Assembly (NCBI RefSeq): GCF_950023065.1
Contig: NC_088679.1
Coordinates: 31,930,001-31,994,000, forward strand
DNA length: 64,000 bases
From: Planococcus citri
Taxonomy: Eukaryota > Arthropoda > Insecta > Hemiptera > Pseudococcidae
Direction of reading: 5' to 3'
The notes beneath the pieces are model-generated. The model ran no database searches. It saw only the letters and a list, made by a program, of their open reading frames with translations, and was not told the DNA's origin. Position numbers and translations under genes: made by a program. Shown here in pieces: positions 1 to 9,827 of the stretch (position 1 is the first letter of the stretch; every line of letters starts with the position of its first letter).

Positions 1-2
1 AC

Positions 3-3000
3 ACTGAAGACCAATGCAGAAAAAAGAAATTAGATGAAAATCCTGATAATAAAACTATTAATTCAATCACATGCAACTACTGTAAGAAAGTTGGTCATGT
101 TGTAAATGATTGTCGAAAGTTAAAATGGAAAAAAGAGAATGAAAATAATGTAAACGAAAATGCTGACACATCAGAAGTTAGAAAAATCAATATTTTGGAT
201 TCAAAAAAAAGAGCCATAATTCAGCTTGATTCACCTGATTCATTAAAAAGTCATTTCAACACATTGATTGATACAGGTGCCGAAGTTTCTCTCATTAAAT
301 TTGAAATACTGACAGAAAAGGCTAAAGAAAAAATTGATAAGAGTAAAATAATTCCAATTTCTGGAATAGACAACATTACTAATTACAGTTATGGGAAAAT
401 TCCCTTACGTATTCACAAAGGTCAGAATATCTATGAAATTGACTTTCATGTAGTGAAAGGAAAAGAAAATTTTGAAATTCCCTATGATGGAATCTTTGGA
501 CTTAATCTAATGGAAAATGTTCAGGGGGTTATTGATACCCATGCCCGAAAATTTACTGCAAAGAAATTCGACGAACATTTCCCCCTTCTCCAACATTATG
601 ACATACCAGCCAAAACATGTCAAGTGGTACAGGTTGAAGTTTCTAAAGACTCTGATAAAGAAGGTATACTTGAAAGGGATAACATTCCCCTGCATCAAGG
701 TATTTCAATCAACGAAGGATTCTATCAACAAAATAATAACAAAGTTAATGTTCTCATCAAAAATATTTCTGAAAAGAACATAACCTGGTTACTTCCCATC
801 TTTGAATTAAAAGAACCCAAATCAGTCCTACAAATTGTCCATGAATTTGACAAAAAAGAAAGATTATCTAAACTAAATGAAAATTTGCAGCTTGATCATC
901 TATTTGAAAACGAAAGAAACCAAATTTTAAAACTAATTCACGAATTCTCTGATATCTTTTTCTTGAAAGGTGATTTATTACAATCAAAGATTCAAACCTA
1001 TCATGAAATCAAAATAAAAGAAAATACACCAATTTTTGTGAAGAATTATAGGTTTCCAAATGTACATAAAATTGAAGTTGAAAAACAGATGAATGAACTT
1101 TTAAAACAAGGAGTTATTCAACCATCATCTTCACCTTGGAATGCACCTATATGGATAGTTCCAAAAAAGAAAGACAAATCTGGTGTTCAAAAATGGCGAA
1201 TTGTGGTAGATTACCGCAAATTAAATGAAAAAACCCTTCCGGATAAATATCCAATACCTAATATTGACGACATATTTGATTCTTTAGGTAACGCCAAATT
1301 TTTCACTACTCTAGATCTTGCCTCTGGCTTCCACCAAATCCCAATAAAGCCAGAGGATAAAGAAAAAACTGCCTTTAGTACTCCTCAAGGACATTTTGAG
1401 TTTAACAAAATGCCATTTGGATTAATTAATGCACCTGCAACGTTTCAAAGAATCATGAATCAAAGCCTAAATGGCTTAATTGGGTCAGAATGCTTCGTCT
1501 ATCTTGATGACATTATTATTTATTCATCCGATTTCAACACCCATTTGAGAAAATTACGCACCATTTTCACTCGTCTCAGAGAACATCATTTACTAGTTCA
1601 ACTTGACAAAACTGAATTTTTAAAAACCTCAATTCCATATCTCGGACATATTATAACTGATAAAGGTATTTTGCCAAACAAAGAAAAACTGGAAAAGATT
1701 TGTAACTTCCCTATACCTAATAACGTGAAAGAACTCCAACAATTTCTTGGAGTTGCTGGGTATTATAGGAAATTCATATCAAATTATTCTGCAAAAATCA
1801 AACCTCTCACTGCTTTACTCAAGAAAAAACAATTCATTTGGGAAAATGAAGAAAACAATTCATTTCAAACCATAAAAAATGAACTCACCTCAGATAGCCT
1901 AATTTTGCAATTCCCAAATTTTGAAAAAGAATTTTACCTACATACGGATGCATCTGCTTTTGCAATTGGAGCCATGTTATCCCAGCTGGATGACAATAAT
2001 GTACAAAGACCATTATCTTTTGCAAGTAGAACTTTGAATAAAGCCGAATTAAATTATGCAACGATTGAGAAAGAGTTATTAGCCATAGTATGGTCAGTGA
2101 AATATTTTAGACCATACCTATATGGTCAAAAATTTACAATTTTATCTGATCACAAGCCTCTGCAATGGCTATTTAATGTAAATGACCCTGGATCTCGACT
2201 TCTTCGTTGGAGATTGAAATTGGAGGAATATAGATATGAAATCAAACACATATCAGGGACACAAAATGTTGTAGCTGATGCTTTGTCAAGAATTCATTCA
2301 ATTAAATTGACAATTATAATAAATAACTCTCCCCTACCTGAAATTAAACGCGAAGAAGTTTCATATGAAGTAATTTTCACTACCACAGAAGAAAAACCCT
2401 ACTTACGTAGGAAGGAAATCCAAGTTACCAAATTAGCAAACAAAACTTTCATTTACTGCTGTTTCAAAACTTACAATAATGAAAACTTCAATAAACTGGA
2501 ATTTTCAGAATTATTACATACTCTCTACAATATACTCCTAAACCTAAAAATCAATTCTATTGGTATGATTGATGAAACTGATAGTGGAACTTTGAATAAT
2601 AAACAGAGAAAACAGACAGAGAAATTATTAATTTCTCATCTACCAAATATTAAATTGCAGTGGATTTCCACAACAGAAAAACGAATGGAATTGATCGAAA
2701 ATCTCCATTATCACAAATTGGCAATGCACCCCGGTATCAACCGAATATTTCAACAATTAAAACAGAATAATCACTTCTGGACTGGTATGAAAAAGGATAT
2801 TGAAAAAGTAATTTCACAGTGTACAGCATGCCAATTAGTTAAACCTTCTCACCAAACCAATAAGCTTCCTCTAATTATCACGGATACCGCCAAAGTGCCC
2901 TTTGAAAAGATATCTTTGGACTATGTTGGTCCACTACCTCTTACTATTAATGGTAATCAGCATATCTTATCAGTTCAAGATAATTTGACAAAATTTATCT

Positions 3001-3266
3001 TTCTCACTGGTACACCTACTACTGATGCAGGACTAACTGTGAAAGTGCTCTTAAAAATCATTTGTCAGTATGGAATTCCCTCTAGAATTTTATCGGACCA
3101 AGGTTCAGCGTTCAATTCCAATTTAATGAAAGAACTCACGGCAGTTCTTGGAATAGAAAAATTGGAATGCAGTCCATACCATCCTGAGACCAATGGAGCA
3201 CTTGAGAGAAGTCATGGAACCATAAAAACCAATCTAAAATTCTATATAAAGGGCCTTCCCCTATAA
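3..3266 (+). CDS. pol: gag C-terminus plus pol: protease, reverse transcriptase, RNase H and most of integrase (broken)
   Basis: The frame is open from the window edge. Residues are numbered from a TTG codon at 195, which is not a real start. The protease has DTGA with catalytic Asp26. The RT has LDLASGFHQ (Asp374) and YLDD (Asp438/439). RNase H has the acidic set Asp585, Glu627, Asp652 and Asp695. Integrase has an HHCC zinc-binding end (His840, His845, Cys876, Cys879) and the catalytic triad Asp909, Asp968, Glu1004 with D-X35-E spacing. All the catalytic residues are present. Together these activities mature the polyprotein, copy RNA into DNA and insert it into the genome. Retroviral sequence stops at about 3255; the stop codon at 3264-3266 belongs to the inserted foldback element. 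The remaining integrase C-terminus resumes at about 5577. Confidence 0.93.
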   Translation, partial: TEDQCRKKKLDENPDNKTINSITCNYCKKVGHVVNDCRKLKWKKENENNVNENADTSEVRKINILDSKKRAIIQLDSPDSLKSHFNTLIDTGAEVSLIKFEILTEKAKEKIDKSKIIPISGIDNITNYSYGKIPLRIHKGQNIYEIDFHVVKGKENFEIPYDGIFGLNLMENVQGVIDTHARKFTAKKFDEHFPLLQHYDIPAKTCQVVQVEVSKDSDKEGILERDNIPLHQGISINEGFYQQNNNKVNVLIKNISEKNITWLLPIFELKEPKSVLQIVHEFDKKERLSKLNENLQLDHLFENERNQILKLIHEFSDIFFLKGDLLQSKIQTYHEIKIKENTPIFVKNYRFPNVHKIEVEKQMNELLKQGVIQPSSSPWNAPIWIVPKKKDKSGVQKWRIVVDYRKLNEKTLPDKYPIPNIDDIFDSLGNAKFFTTLDLASGFHQIPIKPEDKEKTAFSTPQGHFEFNKMPFGLINAPATFQRIMNQSLNGLIGSECFVYLDDIIIYSSDFNTHLRKLRTIFTRLREHHLLVQLDKTEFLKTSIPYLGHIITDKGILPNKEKLEKICNFPIPNNVKELQQFLGVAGYYRKFISNYSAKIKPLTALLKKKQFIWENEENNSFQTIKNELTSDSLILQFPNFEKEFYLHTDASAFAIGAMLSQLDDNNVQRPLSFASRTLNKAELNYATIEKELLAIVWSVKYFRPYLYGQKFTILSDHKPLQWLFNVNDPGSRLLRWRLKLEEYRYEIKHISGTQNVVADALSRIHSIKLTIIINNSPLPEIKREEVSYEVIFTTTEEKPYLRRKEIQVTKLANKTFIYCCFKTYNNENFNKLEFSELLHTLYNILLNLKINSIGMIDETDSGTLNNKQRKQTEKLLISHLPNIKLQWISTTEKRMELIENLHYHKLAMHPGINRIFQQLKQNNHFWTGMKKDIEKVISQCTACQLVKPSHQTNKLPLIITDTAKVPFEKISLDYVGPLPLTINGNQHILSVQDNLTKFIFLTGTPTTDAGLTVKVLLKIICQYGIPSRILSDQGSAFNSNLMKELTAVLGIEKLECSPYHPETNGALERSHGTIKTNLKFYIKGLPL
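72..113 (+). other. CCHC zinc knuckle of Gag nucleocapsid
   Basis: The codons read CNYCKKVGHVVNDC, a C-X2-C-X4-H-X4-C zinc knuckle, followed by basic residues. This is the RNA-binding nucleocapsid motif of retroviral Gag. It is in the same frame as the protease about 50 codons later, with no stop between, so in this copy gag and pol are continuous here and no frameshift site is needed within the visible part. Confidence 0.85.
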
Positions 3267-4277
3267 GATGGGTGAAACGGCCTTTGATCCATAATGGATC
3301 AAAAGTGGTCCAAAAAGTCACCCGTGATGTAAAAACTCTCCATACAAATTTTTGACCTCCCACCCCCTCCCCTTCTGGAGAAACTGCCCCCTAAACATCA
3401 AAAATTCAAAGATTTGTTTCTCGGAGGGGGGTTGATGAAAATTTTTGAAATTTTCACAGATTGTGTACATCATGTAGGGGTACACACAGTAATTTTTTGA
3501 AAATTTTCCCCCATCATTTTCTTAGTTTTTCAGGGGGTTGAAAACTTTGAAGGGGGGAAGAAAAAAATTTTGGGGGGGATACATGGCTGAATTTTTTTCC
3601 AAAACTTGCTCATACCCTAAGGTATAACATATAATTTTCCCAAGGCCCCAAAGGGGGGTGGAACATGGTCAAAAAAAATAAAGTTTGAAAAAAAACATGT
3701 ATCTCCCATACTACCGCGCGTTTTGTCAACAATGTTCCACGGCGCCACCGTGAGAAAACTTCACCTATCGCGCGCTCTCAAACTTGGACTTTTTTTGAGA
3801 ACCCTACTGAAATACCACATTGCATTCAAAACTTTTTTTGATGAATATTCTCTAGGGTGGTAAAGGTGAACAACAGACGCATGCCTACAAGAATTTTCAA
3901 CCCCCTCCCTTCATATTTACCCCTCAAAATTGCGGTTTTCAACCTATTTTATGCCATTTACTAGTAATGAAAATTGCGAGGTACAATTTTTGAATGTATT
4001 TTTGACCCCTTTGTAAGTATCATAGGGTTATATTTTTTTCAAAGTTTTTGTTTTGGTGCGTCGTGGGAAAAAATTGAAAAAAAATGTGTCGTAGAGGGGG
4101 TAAAATGAGAATTTTGGGAGAATTAAATATTAATGAATGGGGTGTCGTTTCCGCATGATTCGATACCGCTGAGAACGAATAAGACGTCAGATTTTCTGCT
4201 ACACTAATCTAACCCCTCCCACAATTTCTACTACATATTTTTGAAATAAAGTTACTTTGATGATATTGGCGTCGTTT
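3256..4277 (+). repeat. Left arm of the foldback element
   Basis: It is reverse-complementary to 4532-5572. It holds long runs of G and C on a T/A-rich background and several GACGTC motifs near its inner end. The arm contains no credible gene. Confidence 0.9.
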
Positions 4278-4531
4278 ACAAGTGATCTAAACCCAATAAT
4301 ACAGACGTCAGATTTGAGCCCCCTTCGGAGAGGCTGGGTGTGACTAAAACGAAATCAGACGTCAGTATTATTTGCGTTTAGGTTCCTTGGAAACGACATC
4401 AATGATTATGAAAGTAGCATCATTTCAAAAATAGTAGAAATTGAGGAGGCTGCTGAGGCTATGAAAGGGCTGAGTAAGTGAGAAACAAAATCAGATGCAA
4501 TATTTGCGCTCCGGAAGTTCGAACCATATGA
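4278..4531. repeat. Loop of the foldback element
   Basis: This is the single-copy spacer between the arms. It carries its own short inverted repeat around GACGTC, at about 4298-4315 against 4352-4369 (AATACAGACGTCAGATTT against AAATCAGACGTCAGTATT). No coding sequence was seen. Confidence 0.75.
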
Positions 4532-5572
4532 AAACGACGCCAATATCATCAAAGTAACTTAATTTCAAAAATATGTAGTAAAAATTATGGGAGGGGGCTG
4601 AAGGCTCTGGAGGGGTTAGATTAGTGTAGCAGAAAATCTGACGTCTTATTCGTTCTCAGCGGTATCGAATCATGCGGAAACGACACCCCATTCATTAATA
4701 TTTAATTCTCCCAAAATTCTCATTTTACCCCCTCTACGACACATTTTTTTTCAATTTTTTCCCACGACGCACCAAAACAAAAACTTTGAAAAAAATATAA
4801 CCCTATGATACTTACAAAGGGGTCAAAAATACATTCAAAAATTGTACCTCGCAATTTTCATTACTAGTAAATAGCATAAAATAGGTTGAAAACCGCAATT
4901 TTGAGGGGTAAATATGAAGGGAGGGGGTTGAAAATTCTTGTAGGCATGTGTCTGTTGTTCACCTTTACCACCCTAGAGAATATTCATCAAAAAAAGTTTT
5001 GAATGCAATGTGGTATTTCAGTAGGGTTCTCAAAAAAAGTCCAAGTTTGAGAGCGCGCGATAGGTGAAGTTTTCTCACGGTGGCGCCGTGGAACATTGTT
5101 GACAAAACGCGCGGTAGTATGGGAGATACATGTTTTTTTTCAAACTTTATTTTTTTTGACCATGTTCCACCCCCCTTTGGGGCCTTGGGAAAATTATATG
5201 TTATACCTTAGGGTATGAGCAAGTTTTGGAAAAAAATTCAGCCATGTATCCCCCCCAAAATTTTTTTCTTCCCCCCTTCAAAGTTTTCAACCCCCTGAAA
5301 AACTAAGAAAATGATGGGGGAAAATTTTCAAAAAATTACTGTGTGTACCCCTACATGATGTACACAATCTGTGAAAATTTCAAAAATTTTCATCAACCCC
5401 CCTCCGAGAAACAAATCTTTGAATTTTTGATGTTTAGGGGGCAGTTTCTCCAGAAGGGGAGGGGGTGGGAGGTCAAAAATTTGTATGGAGAGTTTTTACA
5501 TCACGGGTGACTTTTTGGACCACTTTTGATCCATTATGGATTAAAGGCCGTTTCACCCATCTTATAGGGGAA
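4532..5572 (-). repeat. Right arm of the foldback element
   Basis: It is the mirror copy of 3256-4277. Its outer end supplies about 36 open codons that run into the retroviral frame from 5465, giving a false start for the integrase C-terminus/env reading frame. Confidence 0.9.
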
Positions 5573-5576
5573 GGCC

Positions 5577-6028
5577 CTTTGGATCGCAACAATTGGGATG
5601 AATACCTAGACATGGCAGTTTATGCTTTTAATACAGCCATCCATTCATCAACTAATTTCTCCCCTTATGAACTTCTCTTTGGTAGAAAACCTGTGATACC
5701 CTATCTCAAGACGAATGCATCTTATCAAGATTACATCACTGATTTGAAAATCAAATTTCAAAACATTCATGAAAAAGCTATTAAAGCTCAACAAATTTCT
5801 AAAGAAAAATCAAAAAATAAATATGATAAGAAAACGAATGATAAATTCCCTTATGCTGTTGGAGACACCGTAAAACTGAAGACTAGAAACACTCAAAAAC
5901 AACGTGGAGCCTTAAGCAAACCCTTTGAAGGACCTTTCAAAGTGATTAAAACAAATTACCCAAATGTAACCATCGATATGGATGGAAAAGAAAAAACCTA
6001 TCACGCTAATTTATTACAACCATTTAAA
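5577..6028 (+). CDS. pol: Integrase C-terminal part, downstream of the foldback insertion
   Basis: The sequence resumes with NNWDEYLDMAVYAFNT and later FSPYELLFGRKP, both typical of the segment just after the catalytic Glu in Gypsy integrases. It is followed by a basic region and a GPF-containing C-terminal module (around KPFEGPFKVI) ending near 6028. In the family the C-terminal domain binds DNA and influences target choice. The fragment has no start of its own and continues the pol frame interrupted at 3255. Its frame is compatible with the left half if one GGCC copy is counted. It runs without a stop into the env-like region. Confidence 0.88.
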
Positions 6029-7816
6029 GTACTCTTCTTATTCAGCCTTATATTCACCAACGTATTTTCATTTGATATTATCAGAAATATTAACGACAAT
6101 ACAGGTCTATATCTTAACAACTTAGGGACAGTAGGTAATCATAATGCCAACTGGCACTTAATTTCATCTGTTAATATAAGTTCACTTGAACTTCAAATCA
6201 CATACATTAGAGACCGTTTGTATTATTTAGATCAAATGGCTCAAAAACTTAATAAAACCTCAAAACTGAATTCCTGGAGTGGTATGTACTCAAGTCTCGA
6301 AGTTGAACTTGAAAATATAAAAACCACAACAGAAAAATTATCTAGAATACGAGAAAAAAGAAGTATTCTTCTAGCTACAGGAGCTGTCGCCTTAAGTTTC
6401 CTCATTGGTTTAGTTGCAGCTAAGTCATCACTCTCTAGTGTATCAACTGATACTGCTTCATTAATCGAATTACAGCGTAGAAATATCCAATTGATTGGAA
6501 ATACTATTAAAAATTTTGAAGCTTCAACTGAAATTTTTGAAAAAAATCAACAAATATTATACAATGCAACTGAACAAATCAATTTAGAACTAAATAAACT
6601 CAGTAACACAACAGACAAACTACTTATCGAGTCCCAATACCAACAAATTGAAATAGCTGTCAATACATTATATGATGTCGCCTTTGCTGATATGAGTTCT
6701 CTACAAAACGCTATTCTTATGTCAAAACAACACACTCTTCACCCTACTATAGTAACAACTAATGACTTGAAAAAATACTTACTAACTATCAAAACTCCTT
6801 CAGATCAAATGTTCCCTATAGACATCAATAAAAACACAAAAACATCAACAATTCGAAAATTAACTGATCTTTGCACAATTGAAACGGAGTTCGCTAATGA
6901 TACCATTTATTTTGCCATTTCTATTCCCTTAATAGAAAATGAACAATATTTCCTATATGAAAGTATTCCTTTTCCCTTCTCCTCATCTGTTGAACCTAAC
7001 CTATATCATTTTATTATTCCTACTAAACCGTATGTACTTGTTGATTTTAAAACCACAAAATATGGATTTCTGGACAACTTATCCCAATGTAAAGAAATTG
7101 AACCTTTATTTCAAATATGTTACATCCCACAAACTCAAATTGCCATTGATACACCATGCGAAGTAAGCATTCAAATGGGAACTTCAAGAAATTGTAACCT
7201 TACTCAGATGATAGCTGATACAGAAATTTGGCACTCCCTTGGAAACAACCGATGGTTATTTTCATTAACCCAAGAAACAATTTTGAAACTTTACTGTGAT
7301 AGACAAATAACTCAATATGCCATCTCAAAAAATGGAATCCTGACCATTCCAGCAGGTTGCAAAGGTCAAAGTAAGGAATATTACTTTCATGCAATATCTG
7401 ACTACCATGGACATATTGCTCAAGAGCTTCGTACCTTAAACCTTTCTATTCCTGACATAGTATTGCATAAACAAAAAATCTTGACCATTCCAAAACTACA
7501 ACAATTCAATGCTATGAATTTTAAAACCCTATCAACACTACAACAAGAAGAAGAAAAATTATTCGATCAAAACTTCATTAATCGTCATCAAACAACTGTT
7601 AATTGGACAGTAGTTGTCATCACTATCATCATTTGTACTTTTTTGTTTATATACTTCTACTGCAAGTGTAGAACAAGACGTATAGCCATTCCTACACGCG
7701 AAGTACATTCCCCATTAATGCTACAGTCAATTCCAGTCAACATTGAGGAAATTCCATTGAATGTTAGAGCCTCAAATCGAATGCGAAGAAGCGCAAGACC
7801 CCGCTCCGATTTATAG
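6029..7816 (+). CDS. env: Env-like type I membrane glycoprotein of the endogenous retrovirus
   Basis: About 595 codons continue in the same frame as integrase, with no stop and no ATG at the boundary. The region opens with a hydrophobic, signal-peptide-like stretch (VLFLFSLIFTNVFS). A furin-type site REKR lies at 6350-6361, followed by a long hydrophobic segment that could be a fusion peptide. Many N-glycosylation sequons (NIS, NKT, NAT, NLT, NWT) and cysteines follow. One membrane anchor lies near 7604-7665, then a short basic tail. This layout matches class I-like envelope proteins of insect errantiviruses. In that group env is made from a spliced RNA, which would explain the missing ATG. 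The stop is TAG at 7814-7816. The exact env family is not identified. Confidence 0.8.
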   Translation, partial: VLFLFSLIFTNVFSFDIIRNINDNTGLYLNNLGTVGNHNANWHLISSVNISSLELQITYIRDRLYYLDQMAQKLNKTSKLNSWSGMYSSLEVELENIKTTTEKLSRIREKRSILLATGAVALSFLIGLVAAKSSLSSVSTDTASLIELQRRNIQLIGNTIKNFEASTEIFEKNQQILYNATEQINLELNKLSNTTDKLLIESQYQQIEIAVNTLYDVAFADMSSLQNAILMSKQHTLHPTIVTTNDLKKYLLTIKTPSDQMFPIDINKNTKTSTIRKLTDLCTIETEFANDTIYFAISIPLIENEQYFLYESIPFPFSSSVEPNLYHFIIPTKPYVLVDFKTTKYGFLDNLSQCKEIEPLFQICYIPQTQIAIDTPCEVSIQMGTSRNCNLTQMIADTEIWHSLGNNRWLFSLTQETILKLYCDRQITQYAISKNGILTIPAGCKGQSKEYYFHAISDYHGHIAQELRTLNLSIPDIVLHKQKILTIPKLQQFNAMNFKTLSTLQQEEEKLFDQNFINRHQTTVNWTVVVITIIICTFLFIYFYCKCRTRRIAIPTREVHSPLMLQSIPVNIEEIPLNVRASNRMRRSARPRSDL

Positions 7817-7835
7817 TCGTTTCTTCATCAGGGGG

Positions 7836-8262
7836 TGTTATGTCCGCACCACTAATATATTATACTACCTAGTATCTACCTATATAAATACTCATATTAA
7901 CCTTCTTCTTAATTACCTATATTTTTTAATCACCTATTTTTTAATCATTTTGTTGTGGCTTTGCCACTATTATATAATACCTAATACATACATACCTGCC
8001 TTAGACTAATTACCTATCAATATTTTTTAACCTTGCTATCTTCTTCCAAAATCCACTTTTTGTTTTCCTTTTCCTCTTAATTTCATCCTTAATGATCCTT
8101 GTTCTTCTCCTTCTCACTAATACTGGTGGTTTGTACTTTTCCTTTTTTTTAATATAAATATCGATACATTTTACTGTAAAAATCAGTCTTAAGTTATGAG
8201 ACAAAAGAATACACATGTTATTTCTTATATGTTTGTTTTCGTTGTGATGTCGGTTCGTAACA
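7836..8262 (+). repeat. Probable 3' LTR of the endogenous retrovirus
   Basis: It begins TGTTA immediately after a short purine run (AGGGGG, 7830-7835), 20 bases past the env stop, and ends TAACA at 8258-8262, giving the expected TG...CA with 5-bp inverted ends and 427 bp in length. A TATA-like box (TATAAATA) lies at 8153-8160. No canonical AATAAA was found inside. The 5' LTR is outside the window, so both borders remain predictions. Confidence 0.55.
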
Positions 8263-9610
8263 GTGAGCGTTCCGACCACTACATGTACTCGTACGTACCT
8301 ACGTACCGAGTACGTAAAATTTACGAGTGGCCAATTAGTTTTTATACACGTCGAATGAATCGTATATGCGTACCCTTCTTTTTCTTATACCATACCTAGT
8401 ACCTACCTACGACGTCTATAAACCGCATCTCACATACTTTGTCATGACTGCTGCATTCAAAGGCTATATACGAAGGTATATTGTAGGTAACCCAATCTAA
8501 CTCTACGCCGTATATTTTTCCTCGTCCTACTTATTTTTCTTATTCTTCTCTCTCTTTGTACCTCATCTCTTTTACACTCGAGGCCATTCTCGACCAAGCA
8601 CCGCTTTCTCACTTATTTACCCCACCTGCCCCGCTATTCGAATACCCATTTCAAAACATTCGAAACGACTAAATTATTTCCAAACACTTTCCAAATTCCG
8701 TCCATAAAAGGAGTTCATTTCTTCAAAATAAAATCGGTCAAAGTCCATAAAACAAACTTTCGTATATTTTCGAACCCCCAGCACCACGCACCCGTTCGGT
8801 TTCAGCACGTCAGACGACAATGGCGAAAAAACGCTTGTAATCCGAAACTTTATTATACAGCGCGACGTTTACGACGACGAAAATTTGCATTTTTATTCGT
8901 TAATACGTTCGCCAAAATGTCGAATAAAAGACATCTTTTTACCCGAAGACCTTTCTTCCGCCGATTTCAATACATCCAAATCTATAAATAGATACAGTGT
9001 GTCCTATAAGTCTCGACCGGTAGTTTTGACTTTTATGGCGTAATGCGTTGAACGGTTTCGGATTTTTTTGTGTGAGAGATTCTGCCGAACGTGAAAGTCA
9101 AAATTTTTTGATTTATTTTTAGAATGTAAATTGCAAGACGTGCTTTTTGAGAAATTTAAACGAAAAAGATCTCAATTTTTTTGATGATGGGCACACAACA
9201 CCAGTGCTGACAAATCACCTATTCTCAAAACCAGTTCAGAAGAATGTAATTTGTTTTCAATCTCAGTACCTGCTCAATGAAAGAATTCATTGTCTTGCAA
9301 GGATCTACGAAAATAATTATTTCAAAATGATCCAAAACTAAACTAGGGTAATTGATAAATTGAAGAAAATTTTCTCCAATTTTTCTATGAAAATACAAAA
9401 GTTTTTCTAGGGTTACAAATTTTGATTTTTTTACTTCACTCGAATTCATCTAACAAGAGAGGGGTCCCAACTAAGACGGAAAAATTTTTGAAATGAACCA
9501 AGCTAAATTGAAAAAGAATGCAAAAACACATCACCAACCAGAATTTTATACCTTCAAATGGACTTTTCAATTTTTAGCGAATTTTTAAAAATCAAATCTG
9601 AACCAAAAAA
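8263..9610. other. Host flank, no gene seen
   Basis: This is CpG-containing DNA with TACGTA/GTACGTACC tracts and a near-palindrome of about 29 bp at 8285-8313, turning A/T-rich after 9.05 kb. Open frames are short and have no recognisable motif. There is no good pair of splice signals around an open frame. Confidence 0.5.
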
Positions 9611-9827
9611 GTCTGTCTGACTGGCCTCTGAAGGTCATTGACCCGTCTGTCTAGACTCTCAAGGCCACTGACCTACCTTCCTACCTTCCTAGCTACCCAA
9701 TGTCGTCTGTTTGCTAGTCTGGTCTCTCAAGGTCATTGCCCTTTCTGACTGGCCTACCTACTCGTATCTAGCCTCTCATGGTGGTCTGTCTGCCCTCTTC
9801 GGGTCATTGACCTGTCTGTCTGGCCTC
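9611..9827 (+). repeat. Degenerate tandem repeat (GGTCATTGACC...CTGTCTGGCCTCTCAA)
   Basis: Four to five diverged copies of a unit of roughly 45-60 bases built from GGTCATTGACC, CTGTCTGTCTGGCC and CTCTCAAG. Copies differ by substitutions and small indels. No function can be given. Confidence 0.7.

Larger units (their letters stand above)
3256..5572. mobile_element. 2.3-kb foldback element inserted into the retroviral integrase
   Basis: A left arm of about 1.02 kb is followed by its near-exact reverse complement of about 1.04 kb, separated by a loop of about 250 bases. Only a few substitutions and one indel of about 20 bases (right arm, near 4590-4615) were seen. The ends read TTCCCCTATAAG and CTTATAGGGGAA, flanked on both sides by GGCC, a possible 4-bp target duplication. 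The outer sequence is itself palindromic (AAAGGG and CCCTTT), so the exact ends are ambiguous. No transposase is encoded: the open frames in the arms are mirror images of each other. The superfamily is not identified. Confidence 0.9.
1..8262 (+). mobile_element. Gypsy/errantivirus-like endogenous retrovirus, 5' end outside the window
   Basis: In order on the plus strand: gag zinc knuckle, aspartic protease, reverse transcriptase, RNase H, integrase, env-like glycoprotein and a probable 3' LTR. The order protease-RT-RNaseH-integrase followed by a membrane glycoprotein is that of Gypsy-type (Metaviridae) elements with env, the errantivirus-like group of insects. The 5' LTR, primer binding site and most of gag would lie left of position 1, so the total length and the target duplication cannot be checked. 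A foldback element (3256-5572) interrupts the integrase. Apart from that break no stop or frameshift was seen in about 5.5 kb of retroviral coding sequence, which argues for a young copy. Confidence 0.9.

Noticed and set aside
5465..5576. Apparent start of a 783-codon protein at 5465
   Set aside because: These codons come from the right arm of the foldback element; the same translation appears on the opposite strand at 3136-3363. The real retroviral sequence begins at about 5577.
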